Below, piece by piece: positions 13,281 to 20,712 of a stretch of DNA of 45,523 nt. The stretch is from a virus. The position numbers and the translations under genes were made by a program. The stretch covers positions 1 to 45,523 of IMG/VR virus record IMGVR_UViG_3300048582_000105; one strand, written 5' to 3'. How positions within the stretch are numbered: position 1 is the stretch's first letter; each line of letters starts with the position of its first letter. The notes beneath the pieces were generated by a model that had not been told where the DNA came from, ran no database searches, and saw nothing but the letters and a program-made list of their open reading frames with translations.

Positions 13281-13772
13281 ATGTCTGAATATTCCGAATC
13301 GGAACGGAGCAATTTTCGCGCAGCGCTGGACAACGCCCGGGATTTCACGACGCTTATGTCGCCCGGGGAAGTCGCCGAGCATCTGCGCCACTATTTCCCC
13401 GCAGCCATGGACGTAAACGCTGAAAGGAACGACAATGGGAATCACGATCACGATCACGGAGGACACGGTATGGGACGCGCAGAATGCGATGGCGCAACTT
13501 CTGGCCGGTCGCCAGACAGCTTCCACTTCTGGCTCGGTGCCGGCGGCCATTGCGCCGGTCGCGCCTATTCCGCCAGTCGCCTCCCCGCCGATTTCGGATA
13601 CGGCCCCCTCCATCGAATCGACCCCGCTGAATACCCCGACGGCCTCTACCGAACTCCAGCCGGAACCGTCGTCCGGGTCGACCGAGCAGCCGAAGCGCGG
13701 CCGGGGCCGTCCGAGGAAGGACGCCAACTCCGTTGCGGCGGATCCCGCGACTGCGACCTCCGAGGCTGCTGA
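13281..13772 (+). CDS. Small conserved-looking protein with out-of-frame extension, 163 aa
   Basis: ATG with CAGGAGCAGAAA upstream. The first 49 residues look like a natural small helical protein (ARDFTTLMSPGEVAEHLRHY). From codon 50 the frame runs for 338 bases through the start and body of the 221-aa gene in another frame. There it reads as His/Asp/Gly and Arg/Gly-rich low complexity with no plausible fold. I infer that the original stop was lost, so the real domain is about residues 1-50 and the extension is incidental. A frameshifting sequence error near 13,425 is the alternative. Confidence 0.5.
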   Translation: MSEYSESERSNFRAALDNARDFTTLMSPGEVAEHLRHYFPAAMDVNAERNDNGNHDHDHGGHGMGRAECDGATSGRSPDSFHFWLGAGGHCAGRAYSASRLPADFGYGPLHRIDPAEYPDGLYRTPAGTVVRVDRAAEARPGPSEEGRQLRCGGSRDCDLRGC

Positions 13773-14100
13773 CGAGGGAAACGCGCCTTCTGGCGAAGCC
13801 TCTGCAACGGAAACGGTCGAACCGACTTCGGACGCTGCATCCTCGACCTCTTCGGAGAGTGCGACGGAGGAAGTTGTCACCGAGACGGCTGAACAGCCAG
13901 CCGTCACGGACGCGGACCTCCAGCGCTTCTGCGCCAAGCTGGCCGAGAAGTTCGGCGGCCCTCAGAAGGTCTTCGACGCCTGCAAGCCGTTCCTGGCCGA
14001 AGGTGACGTGGCGCGGCCGACCAACATTCGCCGGACCGAGGACCGCTGGGCCTTCATCCGGGGCATGGAGATCGAGAGCGGGCTGACGTTCCATGGCTGA
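13435..14100 (+). CDS. Disordered linker protein with RGRPRK motif, 221 aa
   Basis: The ATG is fixed by GAAAGGAACGACA. Residues 1-25 are structured (GITITITEDTVWDAQNAMAQLL). Residues 26-150 are Ala/Pro/Ser/Thr/Glu-rich and disordered. They contain RGRGRPRKD (residues about 89-97), an AT-hook-like DNA-contact motif common in phage proteins. Residues 155-221 form a helical C-terminal domain (DLQRFCAKLAEKFGG). It lies between the helicase and nuclease genes, so a DNA-binding accessory role in replication or recombination is likely. The end overlaps the next gene by 8 bases. Confidence 0.7.
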   Translation: MGITITITEDTVWDAQNAMAQLLAGRQTASTSGSVPAAIAPVAPIPPVASPPISDTAPSIESTPLNTPTASTELQPEPSSGSTEQPKRGRGRPRKDANSVAADPATATSEAADEGNAPSGEASATETVEPTSDAASSTSSESATEEVVTETAEQPAVTDADLQRFCAKLAEKFGGPQKVFDACKPFLAEGDVARPTNIRRTEDRWAFIRGMEIESGLTFHG

Positions 14101-15226
14101 ACATAGCCTTCTCGGCGCGTCCGGGGCGGCTCGGTGGCTGGCGTGCCCCGGCTCTTTCCACCTGTCGCAACTGACGGGCTCGGGTGAAGAGTCGGAGCAC
14201 GCCGCCCTCGGCACCGCCGCGCACAAGCTGGCCGAGCGCGCCCTGCACGACTGCAAGGACGCTTGGGAGTATATCGGCCAGCGGGTCGACGGCTTCGACG
14301 TGGCGACCGACCGCGAGGATGCGATCGACCCGACCGCGCTCCAGGTCTATCTGGACTACGTGCGGGGTCTGACGCAGATCGCAGACTTCACGGAGGTCGA
14401 GCATACGTTTGGGAAGCGCTACAAGCCGAACGAGCACTTTTGGGGCACGGCAGACTTCGTGGCCATCACCGACCGCCTGCACGTCGTCGACCTGAAGTTC
14501 GGGTCCGGGCTCTATGTCGAGGCCATCGGTTCGCCGCAACTTCAGTATTACGCCTGGGGCGCCATCAACGAACTGGACTTCGAGTTCCCCGACGACTTGG
14601 GCGTTGTGCTGGCGATCGTCCAGCCGCGCCTTGCCGGGACCGAGCCGGTGCGCGAGTGGGTCACGACCGTCGGCGCCATCCGGCGCTGGGCCACCGAAGT
14701 CATGCTTCCGGGCATGGAGCGCGCCATCGCCGGCGCGCAGGATCTCAACAGCGGGGAGCACTGCCGGTTCTGCCCGGCGCTGCTGGCCTGCCCCCGCACA
14801 CGAAAGGCCGTGACGACCGTGGCTACTGCAACCGCCGACACGAGCGATGAAGCGCTCGACGCCCTCTACGTCGAGGTCCAGACCGCCAAGATGGTCGCCA
14901 AGGCGATCGAAGCCCGGCTGCTGGCTCGCGCACAGGAAGGCGCCAAGTTCCAGAACGTCAAGCTGGTCAAGAAACGCTCGACCCGCACTTGGAAGGACGG
15001 GGCCGACAAACTGCTGGTCGAAATGCTCGGAGACGACGCTTACGAGAAGTCGTTGCTGTCTCCCGCGCAGGCCGAGAAGCTGTCGACGAAGATGAAAGCC
15101 TTCGTCGCAGAAAGGGCTTTCCTTCCGGAGAGCGATGGGTATAGTCTCAAGCCGGCGAGTGATTCGGCCCCGGAGGCAACTCCGAATGCCGACATGGCCC
15201 GCCAGTTTGCCCATTATGACTTTTGA
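14093..15226 (+). CDS. Cas4/AddB-like nuclease with Fe-S cluster (DUF2800), 377 aa
   Basis: The start ATG lies inside the end of the previous gene. The PD-(D/E)xK core is visible: helix with HAALGTAAHKLAERAL (36-51), then GTAD (118-121), then VVDLKFG (131-137), giving D121, D133 and K135, then the Q-motif SPQLQYYAWG (147-156). Four cysteines sit exactly as in Cas4 and AddB: Cys18 near the N-terminus, and C224-x2-C227-x5-C233. They predict a 4Fe-4S cluster that staples the domain. DUF2800 proteins are RecB-family phage nucleases. Next to a DUF2815 protein and a SNF2 helicase, a role in end resection for phage recombination is likely. Confidence 0.85.
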   Translation: MAEHSLLGASGAARWLACPGSFHLSQLTGSGEESEHAALGTAAHKLAERALHDCKDAWEYIGQRVDGFDVATDREDAIDPTALQVYLDYVRGLTQIADFTEVEHTFGKRYKPNEHFWGTADFVAITDRLHVVDLKFGSGLYVEAIGSPQLQYYAWGAINELDFEFPDDLGVVLAIVQPRLAGTEPVREWVTTVGAIRRWATEVMLPGMERAIAGAQDLNSGEHCRFCPALLACPRTRKAVTTVATATADTSDEALDALYVEVQTAKMVAKAIEARLLARAQEGAKFQNVKLVKKRSTRTWKDGADKLLVEMLGDDAYEKSLLSPAQAEKLSTKMKAFVAERAFLPESDGYSLKPASDSAPEATPNADMARQFAHYDF

Positions 15227-15243
15227 TGAAAGAGGATTGAATC

Positions 15244-16041
15244 ATGTCGACCAAGAAGAAGTATTACGACTACGTTCTCGCCCAACCGGGCCGCGCGCTC
15301 TACGCCAACATCACCGAGGCTTCCAAGCCGAAGACGGTGGCCGAGGCCAAGACCAAATATTCGGTCACGCTCGGACTGGAGCAGCGCGACGCCGAAGCGC
15401 TTTTCGCCCTCGAAGCACAGGCCATCCGTGACGCTTTCGGCTCCTTCACCGGGCCGGACGACTATCAGCTTTGCGTCGTGTCTGGCGCCAAGGCTGCGGC
15501 CAAGGCAATCGCCGGTGCGGAGATCAATGCCCGCGGCAAGCCCGACGACGAGCGGTTCAAGATCATGCAGGCGGCCGAAGCCCGCGCCGAACTGCTGAAG
15601 CCCTATGCGGGTGTCATGCAGGCGTCGAGCCGTATCGCGTTCCATGATCGGTTCCTGGAGCGCTACACCAACGACCTCACCCAAGCGGAGCGGGAACTGG
15701 CCGACCGGCTGGGCTTCAGCTTGGGCGTTCTCGCCAAGCCGCAGTTCATCAAGCTGAATACGTCGCTGCTCTTCCAGGAGCACAAGGACAAGTTCTACCG
15801 CGGCGCCTACATCGGCGGGGCCTTCAACCTCAACGCTTGGGCGCGGAAGAAGGCCGACGACAAGGACGGCGTGACCGCCTACATCAAGTCGCTGATCTTC
15901 GTGAAGGACGGCGAGCGCCTGTCGGCCGAGCGTCCGATGGAGGACGAATTCAGCCACTATCAGGGGGTCGAGACGGACTACAGCCCGTCGGCCGCCGCAG
16001 CCGCCAGCGACCAGCCGAAGGTCGACGCGCACCAGTTCTAG
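15244..16041 (+). CDS. DUF2815 single-stranded DNA-binding protein, 265 aa
   Basis: ATG with AAAGAGGATTG upstream. The layout fits DUF2815, an OB-fold-like phage family regarded as the ssDNA-binding protein of this replication module. A long beta domain begins RALYANITEASKPKT (residues about 16-30). A central helical insertion follows, then a conserved block with YRGAYIGGAFNLNAWA (about 180-195), and an acidic disordered C-terminal tail ending in DAHQF. Phage SSBs typically use such acidic tails to recruit partners. The order nuclease, DUF2815, polymerase A recurs in many phages. Confidence 0.8.
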   Translation: MSTKKKYYDYVLAQPGRALYANITEASKPKTVAEAKTKYSVTLGLEQRDAEALFALEAQAIRDAFGSFTGPDDYQLCVVSGAKAAAKAIAGAEINARGKPDDERFKIMQAAEARAELLKPYAGVMQASSRIAFHDRFLERYTNDLTQAERELADRLGFSLGVLAKPQFIKLNTSLLFQEHKDKFYRGAYIGGAFNLNAWARKKADDKDGVTAYIKSLIFVKDGERLSAERPMEDEFSHYQGVETDYSPSAAAAASDQPKVDAHQF

Positions 16042-16055
16042 GGTGAGGGGCCCGC

Positions 16056-16079
16056 TGGCAGACCGGGAAAAGTCTGCCA
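16056..16079 (+). terminator. Hairpin after the DUF2815 gene
   Basis: Perfect 8-bp stem (TGGCAGAC, 16056-16063; GTCTGCCA, 16072-16079) with an 8-base loop, followed by CCTTTG rather than a T-run. Probably an attenuator or 3' end stabiliser. Confidence 0.4.
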
Positions 16080-16103
16080 CCTTTGAACAAGAAAGGAACG
16101 AAT

Positions 16104-16331
16104 ATGAGTGGCGAATTGCGGATAGACTGCGGCCGGTTTTGGGTCCAGGCTGTCGAAACCTACCTCACCAGAAGCGAGGTTCGACGCACCCTTGTTCTGA
16201 CTGCGGACGCCAGTTCGGGCCAACCGTTTCACGCCTACAGCCACCGTCTCGATATTAAGGCGCCGAAAGTTACAGACGCCGCAGTCGGTCGCCGGTTTCG
16301 AGTGTTGTTAGTCGAAGAACCCCGCGACTAG
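16104..16331 (+). CDS. Hypothetical protein, 75 aa
   Basis: The start is taken at the ATG right after AAAGGAACGAAT. A frame starting earlier would translate the leader itself. The product is a small beta-rich protein (GRFWVQAVETYL, RRTLVLTADA, GRRFRVLLVEE), with charged residues between the strands. It could be an OB or similar small barrel fold. No family is recognised. Confidence 0.6.
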   Translation: MSGELRIDCGRFWVQAVETYLTRSEVRRTLVLTADASSGQPFHAYSHRLDIKAPKVTDAAVGRRFRVLLVEEPRD

Positions 16332-16366
16332 GGACATAATCGACCGTGAGCAAGAAAGGAACGGAC

Positions 16367-16552
16367 GTGAAGGCCACGTTTCCAGCGTTGAACCGAGCGG
16401 CTGCTCTGTATGAGCAGGCCCGGAAGGTGCCGAAAACCAATAGCGAGTTGCGGGCTAAAATTCTCATGCGCGCCGCAATTTCCGCCGCTCAAGCCAGCGA
16501 AGACCTTCAAGCGCTGGCTCGGAGCGAAGCCGGTAGGTGGGGGTATCCCTGA
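16367..16552 (+). CDS. Small helical protein, 61 aa
   Basis: The GTG start at 16367 is preferred because AAAGGAACGGAC precedes it; the longer frame from 16346 would encode the leader. The product is almost entirely helical and basic (NRAAALYEQARKVPK, RAKILMRAAISAAQ, SEDLQALARSE). It ends one base before the polymerase start codon and may be an accessory subunit. No family is recognised. Confidence 0.55.
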   Translation: MKATFPALNRAAALYEQARKVPKTNSELRAKILMRAAISAAQASEDLQALARSEAGRWGYP

Positions 16553-16553
16553 C

Positions 16554-18533
16554 ATGCCCGTCAGTGTCGTGGTCGATTTCGAGACCGCTAGCACAGCCGA
16601 CTTGAAGAAAGTCGGTGCCTGGCGCTACGCCGAGGACCCGTCCACCGGGATCCTGTGCCTTGGCTACAAGCTGCTGGACGGCGATCGCCATTCGACGACC
16701 CGAGTGCTGACGGAGCGTGAGGTCGTTGCCAAGGACGCTGAACTGCTGGCGCTCGTGAACGATCCGTCCGTCATCTTCATTGCCCACAACGCCGGCTTTG
16801 AGCAGGCCATATGGAAGCATGTGATGGTCGGGCAGCACGGTTGGCCGCCGCTGCCGCCCGAGCGCTGGCACGACACGATGGCTGTCGCCTACCGCAAGAC
16901 GCTGCCGCCGGCGCTCGACAACCTGGGCGCCATCCTGAAGCTGCCGGTCCAGAAGGACAAGGACGGCCACCGGCTCATGCTCCAGATGTGCAAGCCCGGC
17001 CGCGACGGCAACTTCGACCACACGCCCGAGAAGCTGGCGCGGTTGGTGCAATACAACGTCGGCGACGTGGACAGCCAATATCACGTCCACCTGAAGGTCG
17101 GCGGCCTTGGCCCCGAGGAACGCCGCGTGTGGCTGCTGGACCAGAAGATGAACCAGCGGGGCATCCGGGTCGACGTGGACTATGTGCGTCAGTGCATGGG
17201 GCTGCTGGAGGCCGCTCGTGGGCCGATGGAGGAAGAGTTCATCCGCATCACGGGCGGCATAAAGCCGACGCAGCGGGCCAAGGTCCTCGAATGGATCCAA
17301 GGCCAAGGCGTGAAGATGTTCGACCTGCGGAAAGCGACGCTTGACGCCTTCCTCGATCCCGACAACCCCCTCGACGATTTCGACGACCTGTCGCCGACCG
17401 TGCTGAAGGTCATCCAGCTTCGCCGGATCCTCGCGTCGTCGAGCGTGTCCAAGCTGGGCCGCATGCTGGAGACGATGAACTTCGACGGCCGCGTGCGGGG
17501 CACAATGCAGTATCACGGCGCGAGGACCGGCCGAAACGCCGGGCGCCTGGTCCAGCCGCTCAACATGCCCCGGCCGACCGTGCTGTCCGACAACCTCACC
17601 CAAGGGGCCGTCATGGCCATGATCCGGGCGGGGGACCTCGACTCCATCAACCAAGCCTGCGGGAACGCTTTCGATGCCGTCATCTCGACGCTGCGGGGCT
17701 GCTTTGCGCCGGCCAAGGGCCGCAAGTTCGCCGCTGGCGACTTCAACGCGATCGAGGCGCGCGTCGTGCTGGCGCTTGCCGGGGAATACGAGCGCGCCGA
17801 GAGTTTCGACAAGGGCGACGCCTACTGCGACATGGCCGCCACCATCTACGGGCGGAAGGTCACGAAGGCCGACAAGGACGAGCGCCAGATGGGCAAGACC
17901 GTCGTGCTCGGCTGCGGCTTCCAAATGTCGGCCGCCAAGTTCGCGCTCGTCACCGGGCTCTCGGAGACGTTCGCCGAGAAGGCCGTCACCGCCTACCGCA
18001 AGGAATGGGCGCCGCTGGTCCCGAAGCTGTGGTATGGGTTGGAGAAGGCCAGTGCCGACGCTGTATGGTGCAACGACCGCCGGGCCTATCAGTATCGCGG
18101 CATCTCCTACCAGATGCGGGGGGAGTATCTGGTTTGCACGCTGCCGAGCGGGCGCGAGATCTACTATTTCGAGCCTCGCCGCGAGCAGGGCCAAGTGCCG
18201 TGGGACCCGACGCAGTTGAAGCCTGCTTGGTCCTTCCTGTCGTTCACCGGGAAACGGATCCAGCGCAAGTGGATGTTTGGCGGGCTCGCCACGGAGAACG
18301 TCGTCCAAGCGACCGCTCGGGATATCATGGTCGAGGCTATGTTCCGCTGCGAAGAGCGCGGGTTGCCGATGGTGTTCACGGTCTATGACGAGATCGTGGC
18401 CGAGCCACTGGAAGGCGTCGAGCGCGCCGACAATATCCTCCAGGAGTGCATGGAAGAGCGTTCGGAGTGGGTGCAGCGGTTCCGGATACCCATCCGGGCC
18501 GAGTGCGAGGAAATGACCGAATACCGAAAGTAG
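16554..18533 (+). CDS. Family A DNA polymerase with 3'-5' exonuclease, 659 aa
   Basis: The ATG comes one base after the previous stop. Exonuclease motifs are Exo I VVDFET (D8, E10), Exo II AHNAGFE (77-83) and Exo III Y-x3-D (YNVGD, 167-171). Polymerase motifs are A, AAGDFNAIEAR (metal ligand D396); B, RQMGKTVVLGCGF (444-456, R444 and K448); and C, VYDEIV (610-615, metal ligand D612). Motif C carries Tyr where the His of HDE is usual. Motif B has GCGF where YG is common. Both are tolerated in phage relatives, as far as I recall. There is no 5' nuclease domain. This is the replicative polymerase. Confidence 0.95.
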   Translation: MPVSVVVDFETASTADLKKVGAWRYAEDPSTGILCLGYKLLDGDRHSTTRVLTEREVVAKDAELLALVNDPSVIFIAHNAGFEQAIWKHVMVGQHGWPPLPPERWHDTMAVAYRKTLPPALDNLGAILKLPVQKDKDGHRLMLQMCKPGRDGNFDHTPEKLARLVQYNVGDVDSQYHVHLKVGGLGPEERRVWLLDQKMNQRGIRVDVDYVRQCMGLLEAARGPMEEEFIRITGGIKPTQRAKVLEWIQGQGVKMFDLRKATLDAFLDPDNPLDDFDDLSPTVLKVIQLRRILASSSVSKLGRMLETMNFDGRVRGTMQYHGARTGRNAGRLVQPLNMPRPTVLSDNLTQGAVMAMIRAGDLDSINQACGNAFDAVISTLRGCFAPAKGRKFAAGDFNAIEARVVLALAGEYERAESFDKGDAYCDMAATIYGRKVTKADKDERQMGKTVVLGCGFQMSAAKFALVTGLSETFAEKAVTAYRKEWAPLVPKLWYGLEKASADAVWCNDRRAYQYRGISYQMRGEYLVCTLPSGREIYYFEPRREQGQVPWDPTQLKPAWSFLSFTGKRIQRKWMFGGLATENVVQATARDIMVEAMFRCEERGLPMVFTVYDEIVAEPLEGVERADNILQECMEERSEWVQRFRIPIRAECEEMTEYRK

Positions 18534-18543
18534 GGGTAACAAC

Positions 18544-18708
18544 ATGCAGGCTCGGATACTGGTTCCTTGGTCAACCGTAATGTTGGCTCTAGGAGAAATA
18601 ATACGCTACGTGGAGCCCGAAACGCTCCAAGTAACGGCATTTACTATCCCTTTTGTAATTTTTGTCCTGATAGTTTCTACCGTCCTTATGTGGTCGGGTT
18701 ACGAATGA
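18544..18708 (+). CDS. AT-richer membrane peptide, 54 aa
   Basis: ATG with AGGGGT upstream. Residues about 30-50 are a clear transmembrane span (VTAFTIPFVIFVLIVSTVLM), and the N-terminal third is amphipathic (STVMLALGEIIRYVEPE). Base and codon use are visibly AT-richer than the neighbours (ATA, GTA, TTT codons), which suggests recent acquisition. The stop overlaps the next start (ATGA), so it is nevertheless integrated into the operon. Confidence 0.55.
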   Translation: MQARILVPWSTVMLALGEIIRYVEPETLQVTAFTIPFVIFVLIVSTVLMWSGYE

Positions 18709-19208
18709 TTTGGCGCTCGTCTTGGCGCGCAGATCCCGAAGCCCGGGAACTTGCCGACCGCCACTACAACCGACAGAAGATAGGGGCCAAAGGGTTCGTT
18801 CCGCCGGGGCGTTGCTACGTCCTGAAGGCGCGCACCCCGACCGGCAGGGCTTTTTGGGTCACGAGTTGGCCGTTTGCTGAATACGTGCGGCACGCTTGGG
18901 GCGGCGCGTGGCTGTGCAGCGCTTTTCGCAATGAGGGGGCCGGCGTGGCCAGTGATATGATTCTGCAAGCCGTGGCAGCTACCCGCTGGAACTACGGCGA
19001 GCCGCCCGAACTCGGCATGGTGACTTTTCTCGACCCGACAAAGGTTCGACCGACCATACGGCGCGGTAAACCGACATGGGGCCGAACGTGGGAGTTAGCC
19101 GGGTTCGAGCGCGACGGTGAAACGAAGGGCGGGCTTCTTGCTTTTCGCTTACCCCCGGAACGGATGCCGGAACCGCAGCCCCCTTACGACTATGAAGGGC
19201 AGTATTGA
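18705..19208 (+). CDS. Conserved phage/actinobacterial protein of unknown function, 167 aa
   Basis: Start at the ATG in the ATGA overlap. The pattern is one I know from a widespread uncharacterised family: ELADRHYNRQKIGAKGF (residues about 14-30), PPGRCYVL, then AEYVRHAWGGAWLCSAFRNE (about 61-80), and ELGMVTFLDPTKVR. The His-Tyr pair (H20, Y21), the FRNE block and an alternating strand/helix order are compatible with a GNAT-like fold. Mu Mom, a GNAT-fold DNA-modification enzyme, also depends on a His-Tyr pair, but I cannot establish homology by eye. The neighbours are resolvase and methyltransferase genes. Confidence 0.6.
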   Translation: MIWRSSWRADPEARELADRHYNRQKIGAKGFVPPGRCYVLKARTPTGRAFWVTSWPFAEYVRHAWGGAWLCSAFRNEGAGVASDMILQAVAATRWNYGEPPELGMVTFLDPTKVRPTIRRGKPTWGRTWELAGFERDGETKGGLLAFRLPPERMPEPQPPYDYEGQY

Positions 19209-19663
19209 TGATCCTCGGCATTGACCCCGGCAAGTCCGGCGCGCTGGCGATCGTGGACGGCTCGACGGTGGCCGTGCATGACGTGCCCTGCATCGGCGGA
19301 AAGCCCGACTTCACCGCCTGGGCGAAGCTGTGGATGATCCACCTTCCTTGGGCCAGCCATGTGTGGATCGAGGACGTGCACTCCATGCCGAAGCAGGGCG
19401 TCTCCAGCACGTTCGACTTCGGACGGTCCTATGGCTTCGTCATCGGGCTCGTGGCGGCCAGCGGGACCCCCTACAGCTTCGTGCGGCCGCAGGAGTGGCG
19501 GAAGACCGCAGGGCTCGTGAACGGGGCTGCCAAGGGCGCCAGCCGGCTCCGGGCCAAGCAACTCTGGCCGTCGGTCGATTATTTTGATCGCGCGAAAGAT
19601 GATGGACGAGCGGAAGCGGCCCTGATAGCGTTTCACGGAGCGAATCGGAACGGGACAACATGA
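19208..19663 (+). CDS. RuvC-like Holliday junction resolvase, 151 aa
   Basis: The ATG at 19208 overlaps the previous stop (TTGATGA). The RuvC/RNase H catalytic acids are in place: GIDPGKSG gives D6, WIEDVH gives E55, and the C-terminal KDDGRAEAALIA helix gives D131/D132. The length is typical of small phage RuvC-type endonucleases. It would cleave branched DNA before packaging and during recombination-dependent replication, with the upstream SNF2, nuclease and SSB proteins. The stop overlaps the methyltransferase start (ATGA). Confidence 0.85.
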   Translation: MILGIDPGKSGALAIVDGSTVAVHDVPCIGGKPDFTAWAKLWMIHLPWASHVWIEDVHSMPKQGVSSTFDFGRSYGFVIGLVAASGTPYSFVRPQEWRKTAGLVNGAAKGASRLRAKQLWPSVDYFDRAKDDGRAEAALIAFHGANRNGTT

Positions 19664-20682
19664 CCGCCTACTACAACGAATTCGACCCGTATGCCGCGCA
19701 ATGGCTGCGGAACCTGATTGCGGCGGGACATATCGCGCCGGGCGACGTGGACGAGCGCAGCATAGAGGACGTGACGCCAGATGACCTACGTGGATACACC
19801 CAATGTCATTTCTTCGCTGGCATCGGCGTTTGGAGCCGTGCTCTCCGCGGCGCCGGAATCAGCGACGACACCGAAGTCTGGACGGGATCCTGCCCATGCC
19901 AACCTTTCAGCGCGGCAGGCAAAGGACTTGGGACTGCTGACGAGCGGCACCTATGGCCCGCGTTCCATTGGCTCATCGAGCAGCGCCGACCTCGCCTCGT
20001 CTTTGGCGAGCAGGTTGCAAGCAAGGACGGCCTTGGTTGGCTCGACCTTGTATCGGCAGATTTGGAAGGATCGGGCTACGCCGTCGGGGCGCTTGATATC
20101 TGCGCTGCGGGCTTCGGCGCACCGCATATCCGACAAAGGCTTTATTGGGTGGCCGACCGCGCAGAGCAGCGACGGGACGGGCGGGGGCCAAGCGAAACGG
20201 GCGTTGAACCCGGAACGGTCGAACGACCTGAACGACTTTGTGATGCTGTGCGGCTGGTTGACGCCAAGCGCAAACGAGGACGCGGCGGGAAATCCCGGCG
20301 CCAAGATGCAAGCTATGCTGGGGTCGCAGGTAAAACACGCGGGCTGGCCGACTCCGAACTCGACCATCGTGGATGCAAAGCCGAACCCCCCGATCACGTC
20401 GGGCCGCAAGCCGACGGACCCTCAGATCAGCACCGCAGACATTGCGGTGCATCTGTTACCCGGCCCCGCCCGACTGACGGCTTCTGGCGAGATGCTGATT
20501 GGCTGTTCTGCCGGGATGGAAAGTGGCGGCCAGTTGAACCCGGCACATTCCCGCTGGCTCATGGGGCTCCCGGCAGAGTGGGACGACTGCGCGCCTACGG
20601 AAATGCGATCGTCGCGCCGCAAGCCGAAGCGTTCGTCAGAGCCTACCGTGAAGCCCGAGGGCTTGACGAATCAGTCTTTTGA
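19660..20682 (+). CDS. C5 cytosine DNA methyltransferase, 340 aa
   Basis: Coupled by ATGA to the resolvase. Motifs in order are [14 protein letters not shown] (50-62); [11 protein letters not shown] with catalytic Cys80; VI as FGEQV (about 115-119, EQV in place of ENV); [16 protein letters not shown]; and [16 protein letters not shown] near the C-terminus. The region between VIII and IX, where target recognition lies, is Arg/Gly-rich and carries LADS-type repeats. From 19781 to the end the same DNA also encodes a second recognisable frame. It probably modifies phage DNA against restriction. Target specificity cannot be read. Confidence 0.9.
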   Translation: MTAYYNEFDPYAAQWLRNLIAAGHIAPGDVDERSIEDVTPDDLRGYTQCHFFAGIGVWSRALRGAGISDDTEVWTGSCPCQPFSAAGKGLGTADERHLWPAFHWLIEQRRPRLVFGEQVASKDGLGWLDLVSADLEGSGYAVGALDICAAGFGAPHIRQRLYWVADRAEQRRDGRGPSETGVEPGTVERPERLCDAVRLVDAKRKRGRGGKSRRQDASYAGVAGKTRGLADSELDHRGCKAEPPDHVGPQADGPSDQHRRHCGASVTRPRPTDGFWRDADWLFCRDGKWRPVEPGTFPLAHGAPGRVGRLRAYGNAIVAPQAEAFVRAYREARGLDESVF

Positions 20683-20698
20683 CCCGAGCATCTTCTGA
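19781..20698 (+). CDS. WPTP-repeat protein overlapping the methyltransferase, 305 aa
   Basis: This frame lies +1 relative to the methyltransferase and shares 902 bases with it. Its sequence matches a phage/prophage family I know as a separate annotated protein: [11 protein letters not shown], a [10 protein letters not shown] block with LRAS (residues about 93-110), repeated GWPTP/GWLTP motifs spaced through residues 120-190, and a C-terminal [20 protein letters not shown] box. GWPTP and the methyltransferase's GLADS are the same bases in two frames. The frame extends 16 bases past the methyltransferase stop. Whether it is translated is open. The ATG at 19781 has only a weak GAGG upstream. Confidence 0.55.
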   Translation: MTYVDTPNVISSLASAFGAVLSAAPESATTPKSGRDPAHANLSARQAKDLGLLTSGTYGPRSIGSSSSADLASSLASRLQARTALVGSTLYRQIWKDRATPSGRLISALRASAHRISDKGFIGWPTAQSSDGTGGGQAKRALNPERSNDLNDFVMLCGWLTPSANEDAAGNPGAKMQAMLGSQVKHAGWPTPNSTIVDAKPNPPITSGRKPTDPQISTADIAVHLLPGPARLTASGEMLIGCSAGMESGGQLNPAHSRWLMGLPAEWDDCAPTEMRSSRRKPKRSSEPTVKPEGLTNQSFDPSIF

Positions 20699-20712
20699 GC
20701 AAAGGAACGGAC

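Noticed and set aside
11445-13937. Minus-strand frame of 830 codons over the helicase gene
   Set aside because: Antisense shadow typical of GC-rich coding DNA. No motif is present, whereas the plus-strand frame has all SF2 helicase motifs.
16464-18545. Minus-strand frame of 693 codons over the polymerase gene
   Set aside because: Antisense shadow rich in His/Leu/Arg with no domain; the polymerase motifs are on the plus strand.
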